DNA from: Chitinimonas koreensis
GTDB taxonomy: Bacteria; Pseudomonadota; Gammaproteobacteria; Burkholderiales; Chitinimonadaceae
Assembly (NCBI RefSeq): GCF_014353015.1
Contig: NZ_CP060704.1
Coordinates: 955,001-1,019,000 of the forward strand
Direction: 5' to 3'
DNA: 64,000 nt
Part shown: piece by piece, positions 48,360-57,945 of the stretch
Numbering within the stretch: the first letter of the stretch is position 1
How the letters are laid out: each line of letters starts with the position of its first letter
The notes under the pieces: generated by a model
Database searches by the model: none
Told to the model about the DNA's origin: nothing
Seen by the model: only the letters and a program-made list of their open reading frames with translations
Made by a program: the position numbers and the translations under genes

Positions 48360-48728
48360 ATGCTCGAGAACTACTTCCCAGTCCTGCTATTCATGCTGGT
48401 CGGGTTGCTGGTCGGTGTCGCGCCTATGGCGCTCGGCAAGGCGGTCAGCCTGCTGCTCGGCACCAATCGACCCGACGCTGAAAAGCTCTCTCCCTACGAG
48501 TGCGGTTTCGAGGCGTTCGAAGATGCGCGCATGCAGTTCGACGTGCGTTACTACCTCGTCGCCATCCTGTTTATCCTGTTTGATCTCGAAGTGGCTTTCC
48601 TCTTGCCGTGGGCTGCCGTCATCAAGGACGTCGGCTTCGCCGGCTTCGTCGCCATGATGGTCTTCCTCGGCATTCTGGTCGTCGGCTTCGTCTACGAGTG
48701 GATGAAAGGGGCGCTGGAATGGGAGTAG
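48360..48728 (+). CDS. nuoA: NADH-quinone oxidoreductase subunit A
   Basis: 122 aa, three membrane helices. YECGFEAFEDARMQFDVRYYLVAILFILFDLEVAFLLPWA is the subunit A signature. First gene of the 14-gene Complex I operon; GGGAG before the ATG. Its end overlaps the nuoB start by 10 bp. Confidence 0.97.
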   Translation: MLENYFPVLLFMLVGLLVGVAPMALGKAVSLLLGTNRPDAEKLSPYECGFEAFEDARMQFDVRYYLVAILFILFDLEVAFLLPWAAVIKDVGFAGFVAMMVFLGILVVGFVYEWMKGALEWE

Positions 48729-49213
48729 CCGAGAATCCGGTGGCTCAAGGCGTGATGGACAAGGGTTTCATCACCACCACGGTCGATACCGTCGTCAACT
48801 GGACGCGCACCGGCTCGCTGTGGCCGATGACCTTCGGTCTGGCCTGCTGCGCGGTCGAGATGATGCATGCCGGTGCGGCGCGCTATGACCTCGATCGCTT
48901 CGGCATCGTGTTCCGCCCGAGCCCGCGCCAGTCCGACCTGATGATCGTCGCCGGCACGCTGTGCAACAAGATGGCGCCGGCGCTGCGCAAGGTCTACGAC
49001 CAGATGCCCGAGCCGCGCTGGGTGCTTTCGATGGGCTCCTGCGCCAACGGCGGCGGCTACTACCACTACTCCTATTCCGTGGTGCGCGGCTGCGACCGCA
49101 TCGTGCCGGTCGACGTCTACGTGCCGGGCTGTCCGCCCACGGCCGAGGCGTTGCTCTACGGCCTGATCCAGCTCCAGAACAAGATCAAGCGCACCAACAC
49201 CATCGCGCGCTAA
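48719..49213 (+). CDS. nuoB: NADH-quinone oxidoreductase subunit B
   Basis: 164 aa. Carries cluster N2, the last Fe-S centre before quinone: ligands C43, C44 (LACCAVEMMH), C108 (GSCANGGGYYHYSYSVVRG) and C138 (VPGCPPTAE). Start overlaps nuoA; a second Met at 48755 (MDKGFITTT) is a less likely start. Confidence 0.97.
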   Translation: MGVAENPVAQGVMDKGFITTTVDTVVNWTRTGSLWPMTFGLACCAVEMMHAGAARYDLDRFGIVFRPSPRQSDLMIVAGTLCNKMAPALRKVYDQMPEPRWVLSMGSCANGGGYYHYSYSVVRGCDRIVPVDVYVPGCPPTAEALLYGLIQLQNKIKRTNTIAR

Positions 49214-49227
49214 CCCGAAGACGCAAC

Positions 49228-49821
49228 ATGGCGACCAAACTCGAAGCGCTGTACCAAACGCTGCAAACGGCCTTGGGAGACAAGGCCGTTTCCTTGATGA
49301 ACACCCTCGGCGAACTCACCCTGGTGGTGAAGGTCGCCGACTGGCCGGCCGTCGCGGTCGTGCTGCGCGATCATCCCGAACTCGCTTTCAAGAGCTGCGT
49401 CGATGCCTGCGGCATGGACTACAGCGCCTACAAGGACGGAGCCTGGGACGGCGCGCGTTTTGCCGTCGTCTACCACCTGCTCTCGTTGTCCAATAACAGC
49501 CGCCTGCGCGTGCGGGTGTTCTGCGAAGACGACGACCTGCCGACCATCCCGACGATGCTCGACGTCTGGCCCGGCCTCAACTGGTACGAGCGCGAGGCGT
49601 TCGACCTCTACGGCATCGTCTTCATCGGCCACCCCGACCTGCGTCGCATCCTGACCGACTACGGTTTCGTCGGCCATCCGTTCCGCAAGGACTTCCCGCT
49701 GTCGGGCCACGTCGAGATGCGCTACGACCCGAGCCAGGGCCGGGTGATCTATCAGCCGGTCACCATCGAGCCGCGCGAGATCACGCCGCGCATCATCCGC
49801 GAGGAGAACTACGGTGGCTGA
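49228..49821 (+). CDS. nuoC: NADH-quinone oxidoreductase subunit C
   Basis: 197 aa, peripheral-arm subunit (30-kDa family). The signature WPGLNWYEREAFDLYGIVFIGHPDLRRILTDYGFVGHPFRKDFPL is present. Separate from NuoD here, unlike the NuoCD fusion of E. coli; overlaps nuoD by 8 bp. Confidence 0.97.
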   Translation: MATKLEALYQTLQTALGDKAVSLMNTLGELTLVVKVADWPAVAVVLRDHPELAFKSCVDACGMDYSAYKDGAWDGARFAVVYHLLSLSNNSRLRVRVFCEDDDLPTIPTMLDVWPGLNWYEREAFDLYGIVFIGHPDLRRILTDYGFVGHPFRKDFPLSGHVEMRYDPSQGRVIYQPVTIEPREITPRIIREENYGG

Positions 49822-51067
49822 GATCAAGAACTACACGCTCAACTTCGGTCCGCAGCACCCGGCCGCGCACGGCGTGCTGCGCCTGGTGCTCGAGCTCGAC
49901 GGCGAAGTCGTGCAGCGCGCCGATCCGCACATCGGCCTACTGCATCGCGCCACCGAGAAGCTGGCCGAGCACAAGACCTTCATCCAGTCGGTGCCCTATA
50001 TGGACCGGCTGGACTACGTCTCGATGATGTCCAACGAGCACGCCTACGTGATGGCCATCGAGAAGCTGCTCGGCATCGAGGTGCCGATCCGCGCCCAGTA
50101 CATCCGCGTGATGTTCGACGAGATCACCCGCATCCTGAACCACCTGATGTGGATCGGTGCGCACGGTCTCGACTGCGGCGCGATGACCATCTTCCTGTAC
50201 GCCTTCCGCGAGCGCGAAGACCTGATGGACTGCTACGAGGCGGTGTCGGGTGCGCGCATGCATGCGGCCTATTACCGGCCGGGCGGCGTCTATCGCGACC
50301 TGCCCGACACGATGCCGCAGTACCAGGCCTCGAAGGTGCGCAACGCGGCCGCGATCAAGCAGCTCAACGAGAATCGCCAGGGCTCGCTGCTCGATTTCAT
50401 CGAGGACTTCACCCGTCGCTTCCCGACCTATGTCGACGAGTACGAGACGCTGCTGACCGACAACCGGATCTGGAAGCAGCGCACCGTCGGCATCGGCGTG
50501 GTCTCGCCCGAGCGCGCCGTCGCGCTGGGGCTGACCGGCGCCATGCTGCGCGGCTCCGGCGTCGAGTGGGATCTGCGCAAGAAGCAGCCCTATGAGGTCT
50601 ATGCCGATCTCGACTTCGACGTGCCGGTCGGCGTCAACGGCGACTGCTACGACCGCTATCTGGTCCGCATGGAGGAAATGCGCCAGTCCAACCGCATCGT
50701 CAAGCAATGCGTGGACTGGCTGCGCAAGAATCCCGGCCCGGTCATCGTCGACAACCACAAGGTCGCGCCGCCGAGCCGCGAGTCGATGAAGTCGAACATG
50801 GAAGAGCTGATCCACCACTTCAAGCTCTTCACCGAAGGCATGCACGTGCCCGAGGGCGAAGCCTATGCCGCCGTCGAGCATCCGAAGGGCGAATTCGGCA
50901 TCTACCTCGTGTCGGACGGCGCCAACAAGCCTTACCGCCTGAAGATCCGCGCACCGGGCTTCAACCACCTGTCCGCGCTCGACGAGATGGCCCGCGGCCA
51001 CATGATCTCGGACGTGGTGGCCATCATCGGCACCCAGGACATCGTGTTTGGGGAGATCGACCGCTAA
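49814..51067 (+). CDS. nuoD: NADH-quinone oxidoreductase subunit D
   Basis: 417 aa, 49-kDa subunit forming the quinone pocket with NuoB. FGPQHPAAHG (H15, H19) near the N-terminus and a C-terminus ending SDVVAIIGTQDIVFGEIDR are characteristic. GTG start overlapping nuoC; TAA/ATG overlap with nuoE. Confidence 0.97.
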   Translation: MAEIKNYTLNFGPQHPAAHGVLRLVLELDGEVVQRADPHIGLLHRATEKLAEHKTFIQSVPYMDRLDYVSMMSNEHAYVMAIEKLLGIEVPIRAQYIRVMFDEITRILNHLMWIGAHGLDCGAMTIFLYAFREREDLMDCYEAVSGARMHAAYYRPGGVYRDLPDTMPQYQASKVRNAAAIKQLNENRQGSLLDFIEDFTRRFPTYVDEYETLLTDNRIWKQRTVGIGVVSPERAVALGLTGAMLRGSGVEWDLRKKQPYEVYADLDFDVPVGVNGDCYDRYLVRMEEMRQSNRIVKQCVDWLRKNPGPVIVDNHKVAPPSRESMKSNMEELIHHFKLFTEGMHVPEGEAYAAVEHPKGEFGIYLVSDGANKPYRLKIRAPGFNHLSALDEMARGHMISDVVAIIGTQDIVFGEIDR

Positions 51068-51552
51068 TGGATACCAACCTGCTTTCCGCCGAATCGCTCG
51101 CCCAGATCGACCGCGAAGTCGCCAAGTACCCCGCCGACCAGAAGCGCTCCGCCGTGATGTCGGCGCTGCGCATCGCCCAGGTCGAGAAGGGCTGGCTGTC
51201 CACCGACACCATCAAGTTCGTGGCCGACTACCTCGGCATCGCGCCGATGGCGGCCCACGAAGTGGCGACCTTCTACAACATGTACGACCGCAAGCCGGTC
51301 GGCCGCTACAAGCTGACTGTCTGCACCAACCTGCCGTGCGCGCTCTCGGGCGGCGCCGATGCGGGCGAATACCTGCAGAAGAAGCTCGGCGTCGGCTATG
51401 GCGAGACCACCGCCGACGGCAAGTACACACTGGTGGAGGGCGAGTGCATGGGCGCCTGCGGCTACGCGCCGGTCCTGCTGGTCAACAACCACACCATGTG
51501 CAACCACATGACGCCGGATGCGCTCGACCGCAAGCTGGCCGAACTGAACTGA
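51067..51552 (+). CDS. nuoE: NADH-quinone oxidoreductase subunit E
   Basis: 161 aa, thioredoxin-like [2Fe-2S] protein (cluster N1a): C86, C91, C127 and C131 (VCTNLPC, GECMGACG). Start shares one base with the nuoD stop. Confidence 0.97.
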   Translation: MDTNLLSAESLAQIDREVAKYPADQKRSAVMSALRIAQVEKGWLSTDTIKFVADYLGIAPMAAHEVATFYNMYDRKPVGRYKLTVCTNLPCALSGGADAGEYLQKKLGVGYGETTADGKYTLVEGECMGACGYAPVLLVNNHTMCNHMTPDALDRKLAELN

Positions 51553-51574
51553 ACTGAGCCGAGGCGAAAGCGAT

Positions 51575-52864
51575 ATGACCGTTTACGTCAAAGGCGTGGT
51601 ATTCGACGGGGTCGATTTCGACGACCCGAACTGCTGGACGCTCGACGCCTACGTCAAGCGCGGCGGCTACGCGGCACTGCGCAAGATTCTCGACGAAAAG
51701 ATCACCCAGGACGCGGTGATCGCCGAGGTGAAGACTTCCTCGCTGCGCGGCCGCGGCGGCGCCGGCTTTCCGACCGGCCTCAAGTGGTCGTTCATGCCGC
51801 GCAGCTTCCCGGGCCAGAAGTACCTGGTCTGCAATACCGACGAGGGCGAGCCGGGGACCTTCAAGGACCTCGACATCATCCAGTACAACCCGCATGCGCT
51901 GATCGAAGGCATGATCATCGGCGGCTACGCGATGGGCATCACCGTCGGGTACAACTACATCCACGGCGAGGTGTTCGAGGCGTATCAGCGCTTCGAGGCC
52001 GCGCTGGAAGAAGCGCGCCGCGCCGGCTTCCTCGGCGACAACATCCTCGGCACCGACTTCAGCTTCCAGCTGCACGCGCACCATGGCTACGGCGCCTACA
52101 TCTGCGGCGAGGAAACCGCGCTGCTCGAGTCGCTCGAGGGCAAGAAGGGCCAGCCGCGCTTCAAGCCGCCGTTCCCGGCCAGTTTCGGCCTCTACGGCAA
52201 GCCGACCACCATCAACAACACCGAGACCTTCGCCTCGGTGCCCTACATCATCCGCGAGGGCGGGCAGAAGTTCCTGGAACTCGGCAAGCCCAACAACGGC
52301 GGCACCAAGCTGTTCTCGGTCTCCGGCCACGTCAACCGCCCCGGCAATTTCGAAGTGCCGCTGGGCCTGCCGTTCGCCGAGCTGCTCGAGATGGCCGGCG
52401 GCATGCGCGGCGGCAAGAAGCTCAAGGCGGTGATCCCCGGCGGCTCGTCCGCCCCGGTGCTGCCGGCGCACATCATGATGGAAACCACGATGGACTACGA
52501 CGCCATCGCCAAGGCCGGCTCGATGCTCGGCTCGGGCGCGGTGATCGTGATGGACGAGACCGTCTGCATGGTCAAGGCGCTGCGTCGCCTGTCCTACTTC
52601 TACTACGAGGAATCGTGCGGCCAGTGCACGCCGTGCCGCGAAGGCACCGGCTGGCTCTACCGCGTGGTCGATCGCATCGAGAAGGGCCAGGGCCGGGTCG
52701 AGGATCTCGAGCTGCTCGAATCGGTCGGCAAGAACATCGCCGGCCGTACCATCTGCGCGCTCGGCGACGCCGCCGTGATGCCGGTGCAGGGCATGCTCAA
52801 GCACTTCCGCGACGAGTTCCTGTACCACATCGAGCACAAGCAATGCATCGTGCCGGGCTACTGA
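51575..52864 (+). CDS. nuoF: NADH-quinone oxidoreductase subunit F
   Basis: 429 aa, site of NADH oxidation. GRGGAGFPTGLKW (59-71) for NADH/FMN, YICGEETALLESLEG (175-189), and cluster N3 ligands C348, C351, C354 (ESCGQCTPCREG) and C394. A 116-bp gap with two hairpins follows before nuoG. Confidence 0.97.
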   Translation: MTVYVKGVVFDGVDFDDPNCWTLDAYVKRGGYAALRKILDEKITQDAVIAEVKTSSLRGRGGAGFPTGLKWSFMPRSFPGQKYLVCNTDEGEPGTFKDLDIIQYNPHALIEGMIIGGYAMGITVGYNYIHGEVFEAYQRFEAALEEARRAGFLGDNILGTDFSFQLHAHHGYGAYICGEETALLESLEGKKGQPRFKPPFPASFGLYGKPTTINNTETFASVPYIIREGGQKFLELGKPNNGGTKLFSVSGHVNRPGNFEVPLGLPFAELLEMAGGMRGGKKLKAVIPGGSSAPVLPAHIMMETTMDYDAIAKAGSMLGSGAVIVMDETVCMVKALRRLSYFYYEESCGQCTPCREGTGWLYRVVDRIEKGQGRVEDLELLESVGKNIAGRTICALGDAAVMPVQGMLKHFRDEFLYHIEHKQCIVPGY

Positions 52865-52980
52865 GCCGGGCATGAACGAGCGGGGCGCCAAGCGCCCCGC
52901 GCCCTGTACCGCCGGCATGAGCGCCGGCAGGGCAGGGGACAGCGCAATTTTATCTAGCGGAAAGTTCGGGCAGTCCGACC
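52865..52980 (+). other. Hairpin-bearing spacer between nuoF and nuoG
   Basis: Two GC-rich hairpins: GCGGGGCGC/GCGCCCCGC (52880-52888 with 52892-52900) and GCCGGC/GCCGGC (52911-52916 with 52923-52928). Neither has a T-run directly after it. The following ATTTTATCTA patch at about 52951 could be a promoter -10 region for nuoG onward. This is by far the longest gap in the nuoA-nuoN run. Confidence 0.6.
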
Positions 52981-55320
52981 ATGCTTGAAATCGAAATCGA
53001 CGGTAAGAAACTGACGGTACCCAATGGCACGACGGTCATCGAGGCCGCACGTTCCATCGGTACCCACATCCCGCACTTCTGCTACCACAAGAAGCTGTCG
53101 ATCGCGGCCAACTGCCGCATGTGCCTGGTGCAGGTCGAGAAGGCGCCCAAGCCGCTGCCCGCCTGCGCCACGCCGGTCAACGACGGCATGAAGGTGTTCA
53201 CGCATTCGGACATGGCGGTCAAGGCCCAGCAGGGCGTGATGGAATTCCTGCTGATCAACCACCCGCTCGACTGCCCGATCTGCGACCAGGGCGGCGAATG
53301 CCAGCTGCAGGATCTGGCGGTCGGCTACGGCAAGTCCGGTTCGCGCTACGAGGAAGAGAAGCGCGTGGTGCCGAACAAGGATCTCGGCCCGCTGATCTCG
53401 ACCGACATGACGCGCTGCATCCACTGCACCCGCTGCGTCCGCTTCACCGAGGAAATCGCCGGCCTGCAGGAAATGGGCATGGCCGGCCGCGGCGAGCATT
53501 CCGAGATCATGTCCTTCATCGGCATGACGGTGGATTCCGAAATTTCGGGCAACGTGATCGACCTGTGCCCGGTCGGCGCGCTGACCTCCAAGCCATTCCG
53601 CTACACCGCCCGTACCTGGGAACTGTCGCGCCGCAAGAGCGTGAGCCCGCATGACGGCCTGGGCGCCAACCTGATCGTGCAGGTCAAGGGCGATCGCGTG
53701 ATGCGCGTGCTGCCGCTCGAGAACGAAGCGATCAACGAATGCTGGATCGCCGACCGCGACCGCTTCTCCTACGAAGCGCTGAACGCGCCGTCGCGCCTGA
53801 CCCGCCCGATGCTCAAGCAGGGTGGCCAGTGGATCGAGACCGACTGGCAGACCGCGCTCGAATACGTCGCCAACGGCCTGAAGTCGATCGTCCGCGAGCA
53901 CGGTACCGATGCCGTCGCCACGCTGGCCACGCCGCACTCGACGGTCGAGGAACTGTTCCTGCTGAACAAGCTGAGCACCGCGCTCGGCACCGGTGCCGCC
54001 GCCTTCGGCGCACGCCATGCCGATGCCCGTCTCGGCGCTGCCCGCCAGGGCGCTGCCTGGCTCGGCCAGCCGATCGCCGAACTGGCCGCCAACAAGGCCG
54101 TGCTGGTGATCGGCTCGACGCTGCGCAAGGAACAGCCGCTGCTGGCTCAGCGCCTGCGCCAGGCCGCCAAGCGCGGCAGCAAGCTGTCGCTGATCCACGC
54201 GGCCGACGACAACCTCTACAGCACGCCGGTCGGCAAGCTGATCGTGCGCCCCGACCAGTGGGTCGAGGCGTTGGCCGCCGTGGTCAAGGCCGCGGCCGAA
54301 GCCAAGGAAATCGCGGTGCCGGCCGAAGTGGCCGCTGCCGAGGCGAGCGACGCCGCCCGCGCCATCGCCCGCAGCCTGATCGATGCGACCGCCGCCGATG
54401 CCGAAGGCAAGGCCGGCCGCGCTGCCGTGCTGCTCGGCCACGCTGCCGCCCATCATCCGCGCGCCGCCGAGCTGGCCACGCTGGCTGGCCTGCTGGCCGC
54501 GACCACCGGCGCCACCGTCGGCTGGCTGGCCGAGGCCGCCAACACCGTCGGCGCCCAGGTGCTCGGCCTGGCCGCGCAGGACGCGCTGGCCGCACCGCGC
54601 AAGGCCGTGCTGCTGTTCAACAACGAGGTCGAATTCGACAGCCACGACGCGCAGGCGGCGCTGGCCGCGGTGAAGTCGGCCGAGATGGTGGTGGCCTTCT
54701 CCGCCTTCAAGCATGGCGGCCTCGACTACGCCGACGTGCTGCTGCCGATCGCGCCGTTCTCCGAGACCGCCGGCAGCTTCGTCAACATGGAAGGCAGGCT
54801 GCAGACCTTCAACGGCGTGGTGAAGCCGCTCGGCGAAACCCGTCCGGGGTGGAAGGTGCTGCGCGTGCTGGGCAACCTGCTCGAACTGCCGGGCTTCGAT
54901 TTCGACAGCGCCGAAGCGGTGCGCAAGGCCGCGCTGCCGCAAGGCGAGGCCGGCATCGCCGCCAAGCTGAACAACGACGTGACCGGCGTCGCGGTCGCGC
55001 TCGCACCGGCCGCCGCCGGCCTGGTCCGGCTCGGCGAAGTGCCGATCTACCAGAGCGACGCACTGGTCCGCCGCGCCCCGTCGCTGCAGAAGACGCGCGA
55101 TGCCGCGGCACCCGTGGCCGGCCTTTCGGCCGCCACCGCCGCCAAGCTCGGCCTCGCCGCCGGCGACAGCGTGAAGCTCGTCCAGGGCGAGGGCGAAGCG
55201 GTGCTGGCCGTGGCCATCGACGCCGGCCTCGCCGACGACGTGGTCCGCGTCGCCGCGGCCCATCCGGCGACCGCCGCGCTCGGCGCGATGTTCGCTCCCA
55301 TCCAACTGTCGCGCGCCTGA
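52981..55320 (+). CDS. nuoG: NADH-quinone oxidoreductase subunit G
   Basis: 779 aa. Binds three Fe-S clusters: N1b (C34, C45, C48, C62), N5 (H94, C98, C101, C107) and N4 (C146, C149, C152, C196). The E. coli-type extra N7 cysteines are absent at the start of the molybdopterin-like domain (SVSPHDGLGANLIVQVKG), so N7 should be missing. The C-terminal half is a degenerate, Ala-rich Mo-oxidoreductase-like domain with no cofactor. Confidence 0.96.
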   Translation: MLEIEIDGKKLTVPNGTTVIEAARSIGTHIPHFCYHKKLSIAANCRMCLVQVEKAPKPLPACATPVNDGMKVFTHSDMAVKAQQGVMEFLLINHPLDCPICDQGGECQLQDLAVGYGKSGSRYEEEKRVVPNKDLGPLISTDMTRCIHCTRCVRFTEEIAGLQEMGMAGRGEHSEIMSFIGMTVDSEISGNVIDLCPVGALTSKPFRYTARTWELSRRKSVSPHDGLGANLIVQVKGDRVMRVLPLENEAINECWIADRDRFSYEALNAPSRLTRPMLKQGGQWIETDWQTALEYVANGLKSIVREHGTDAVATLATPHSTVEELFLLNKLSTALGTGAAAFGARHADARLGAARQGAAWLGQPIAELAANKAVLVIGSTLRKEQPLLAQRLRQAAKRGSKLSLIHAADDNLYSTPVGKLIVRPDQWVEALAAVVKAAAEAKEIAVPAEVAAAEASDAARAIARSLIDATAADAEGKAGRAAVLLGHAAAHHPRAAELATLAGLLAATTGATVGWLAEAANTVGAQVLGLAAQDALAAPRKAVLLFNNEVEFDSHDAQAALAAVKSAEMVVAFSAFKHGGLDYADVLLPIAPFSETAGSFVNMEGRLQTFNGVVKPLGETRPGWKVLRVLGNLLELPGFDFDSAEAVRKAALPQGEAGIAAKLNNDVTGVAVALAPAAAGLVRLGEVPIYQSDALVRRAPSLQKTRDAAAPVAGLSAATAAKLGLAAGDSVKLVQGEGEAVLAVAIDAGLADDVVRVAAAHPATAALGAMFAPIQLSRA

Positions 55321-55330
55321 GGAGAGCCAG

Positions 55331-56389
55331 ATGATCGACGCGCTGCATAACGGCTTCCTCTCGCTGCTGGGCCCGACGCTCGGCACCCTGGCCTGGACCC
55401 TGCTCAAGATCGTGCTGATCGTCGCCCCGCTGTTCGGCGCGGTGGCCTACCTGACGCTGGCCGAGCGCAAGGTGATCGGCTACATGCAGATCCGCATCGG
55501 CCCGAACCGGGTCGGCCCCTTCGGCCTGCTGCAGCCGATCGCCGACGGCGTGAAGCTGCTGCTCAAGGAAATCGTTTCCCCGTCGGCCGCTTCCACCGGG
55601 CTGTTCTTCTTCGCCCCGATCATGGTGCTGGCGCCGTCGCTGGCGGCCTGGGCGGTGGTGCCGTTCGCGCCGGAGGTGGTGCTGGCCAACGTCAACGCCG
55701 GCCTCCTCTATGTGATGGCGATCACCTCGCTCGGCGTCTACGGCATCATCGTCGCCGGCTGGGCCTCGAACTCGAAGTACGCCTTCCTCGGCGCGCTGCG
55801 CGCCTCGGCCCAGGTGATCTCCTACGAACTGGCGATGGGCTTCGCCCTGGTCGGCGTGCTGATGGTGTCGGGCAGCCTGAACCTGACCGACATCGTCAAC
55901 CAGCAGGGCCATGGCATCGGCGGCGGTTCGATCCTGTCGTGGAATCTGATCCCGCTGTTCCCGCTGTTCCTGGTCTACCTGATCGCCGGCGTGGCCGAGA
56001 CCAACCGCGCGCCGTTCGACGTCGCCGAAGGCGAATCGGAGATCGTGGCCGGCCACATGATCGAATACTCGGGCATGTCGTTCGCGCTGTTCTTCCTCGG
56101 CGAGTACGCCAACATGTGGCTGATCGGCGCGATGACCTCGATCATGTTCCTCGGTGGCTGGCTGTCGCCGCTGCCGGCCTCGGTGCCCTTCCTGGGCGCG
56201 CCGAGCGCGTTGTGGCTGTTCGCCAAGATGGCCTTCGTGATGTTCTGCTTCCTGTGGTTCCGCGCCACCTTCCCGCGCTATCGCTACGACCAGCTGATGC
56301 GCCTCGGCTGGAAGGTGTTCATCCCGGTGACCCTGGTGTGGATCGTCGTGGTGGCGGCCTGGATGCAGACCCCGTATTCGCTCTGGTAA
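55331..56389 (+). CDS. nuoH: NADH-quinone oxidoreductase subunit H
   Basis: 352 aa, eight membrane helices, forms the quinone entry with NuoB/D. LAERKVIGYMQIRIGPNRVGPFGLLQPIADGVKLLLKE and AGVAETNRAPFDVAEGESEIVAGHMIEYSGM contain the charged loops of the family. SD GAGGAGAG upstream. Confidence 0.97.
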   Translation: MIDALHNGFLSLLGPTLGTLAWTLLKIVLIVAPLFGAVAYLTLAERKVIGYMQIRIGPNRVGPFGLLQPIADGVKLLLKEIVSPSAASTGLFFFAPIMVLAPSLAAWAVVPFAPEVVLANVNAGLLYVMAITSLGVYGIIVAGWASNSKYAFLGALRASAQVISYELAMGFALVGVLMVSGSLNLTDIVNQQGHGIGGGSILSWNLIPLFPLFLVYLIAGVAETNRAPFDVAEGESEIVAGHMIEYSGMSFALFFLGEYANMWLIGAMTSIMFLGGWLSPLPASVPFLGAPSALWLFAKMAFVMFCFLWFRATFPRYRYDQLMRLGWKVFIPVTLVWIVVVAAWMQTPYSLW

Positions 56390-56408
56390 GCGGAGAGAGG
56401 AGAGCGAA

Positions 56409-56897
56409 ATGGAAAAGATTCAGAACTTCTTCAAGACCTTCCTGCTGGTCGAACTGGTCAAGGGCATGGCTCTGACCGGCCGGCATTTCTTCCAGCGCAA
56501 GATCACGGTCCAGTTCCCCGAGGAAAAGACCCCGTACAGCCCGCGCTTCCGCGGCCTGCACGCGCAGCGCCGCTACGCCAACGGCGAGGAGCGCTGCATC
56601 GCCTGCAAGCTGTGCGAGGCGGTCTGCCCGGCGATGGCCATCACCATCGAATCGGAAGTGCGCGACGACGGCACCCGCCGCACCTCGCGCTACGACATCG
56701 ACCTGACCAAGTGCATCTTCTGCGGATTCTGCGAGGAAGCCTGCCCGGTCGACGCGATCGTCGAGACCCATGTGCTCGAGTACCACGGCGAGAAGCGCGG
56801 CGACCTGTACTACACCAAGCCCATGCTGCTGGCGGTGGGCGACCGCTACGAAGGCGAGATCGCGAAGAACCGCGCTGCCGACGCCAAGTACCGCTAA
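56409..56897 (+). CDS. nuoI: NADH-quinone oxidoreductase subunit I
   Basis: 162 aa, two [4Fe-4S] clusters N6a and N6b: C63, C66, C69, C73 (CIACKLCEAVCP) and C102, C105, C108, C112 (CIFCGFCEEACP). Passes electrons from NuoG to NuoB. Confidence 0.97.
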   Translation: MEKIQNFFKTFLLVELVKGMALTGRHFFQRKITVQFPEEKTPYSPRFRGLHAQRRYANGEERCIACKLCEAVCPAMAITIESEVRDDGTRRTSRYDIDLTKCIFCGFCEEACPVDAIVETHVLEYHGEKRGDLYYTKPMLLAVGDRYEGEIAKNRAADAKYR

Positions 56898-56927
56898 CAG
56901 TAACCGACCGGAATCGACGAGCGGGCC

Positions 56928-57572
56928 ATGACCCTGACTACCGTGATCTTCTACATCTTCGCCGCGATCCTGATCGTGTCCGCCCTGCGCGTGATCACGG
57001 CCAAGAACCCGGTGCACGCCGCACTGAGCCTGGTGCTGTCCTTCTTCACCGGCGCCGTGCTGTGGATGCTGATCGAGGCCGAGTTCCTCGCCATCTCGCT
57101 GGTGCTGGTCTACGTCGGCGCGGTGATGGTGCTGTTCCTGTTCGTGGTGATGATGCTCGACATCAACTTCGAGGAGCTGCGCAAGGGCTTCTGGAACTAC
57201 CTGCCGGTGGCCGGCCTGGTGGCCGCGATCATGGCCGGCGAGATGGTGATGATCCTGGCCGCACAGAGCACCGGCCTGTCCGGCTTCTCCTCGGTGCCGC
57301 CGCTGCCCGAGGGCGTGTCCAACATCAAGCAGCTCGGCGTGCCGATCTACACCGACTACCTGCTGCCGTTCGAGCTGGCCGCCGTGCTGCTGCTGGTCGC
57401 CATCATCGCCGCCATCTCGCTGACGCTGCGCCGCCGCAAGAACACCAAGTACATCAATCCGGCCGACCAGATCGCGGTGAAGCGCAACGACCGCGTGCGC
57501 ATCGTGAAGATGGCCGCCGAGGTGGAAGCGCCCGAGGCGCCGGCCGAGGGCGGCGACAAGCCCGCCGCCTGA
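56928..57572 (+). CDS. nuoJ: NADH-quinone oxidoreductase subunit J
   Basis: 214 aa, five membrane helices. NPVHAALSLVLSFFTGAVLWMLIEAEFLAISLVLVYVGAVMVLFLFVVMML is the conserved core with the pi-bulge helix. The last 25 residues are an Ala/Glu/Pro-rich soluble tail. Confidence 0.96.
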   Translation: MTLTTVIFYIFAAILIVSALRVITAKNPVHAALSLVLSFFTGAVLWMLIEAEFLAISLVLVYVGAVMVLFLFVVMMLDINFEELRKGFWNYLPVAGLVAAIMAGEMVMILAAQSTGLSGFSSVPPLPEGVSNIKQLGVPIYTDYLLPFELAAVLLLVAIIAAISLTLRRRKNTKYINPADQIAVKRNDRVRIVKMAAEVEAPEAPAEGGDKPAA

Positions 57573-57594
57573 ACCCAGACGAGATCAACACGCC

Positions 57595-57897
57595 ATGACC
57601 CTGACTCATTACCTCGTGCTGGCCGCGATCCTGTTTTCGATCTCGGTGTTCGGCATCTTCATGAACCGCAAGAACGTGATCGTGCTGCTGATGGCGATCG
57701 AGCTGATGCTGCTCGCCGTCAACATGAACTTCATCGCCTTCTCGAAGTACCTCGGCGATACCGCCGGCCAGATCTTCGTCTTCTTCATCCTGACCGTGGC
57801 GGCCGCCGAATCGGCCATCGGCCTCGCGATCCTGGTCGTGCTGTTCCGCAACAAGCGCTCGATCAACGTGGAAGACCTCGACAGCCTGAAGGGCTGA
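57595..57897 (+). CDS. nuoK: NADH-quinone oxidoreductase subunit K
   Basis: 100 aa, three membrane helices, MrpC-like. Conserved membrane Glu residues in LLMAIELMLLAVNMNF and LTVAAAESAIGLAILVVLFR, part of the proton path. Confidence 0.97.
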   Translation: MTLTHYLVLAAILFSISVFGIFMNRKNVIVLLMAIELMLLAVNMNFIAFSKYLGDTAGQIFVFFILTVAAAESAIGLAILVVLFRNKRSINVEDLDSLKG

Positions 57898-57945
57898 TCG
57901 AACCCATCGAATCAACAAGAGAATCGACAAGAAATAGCCCGCGCC

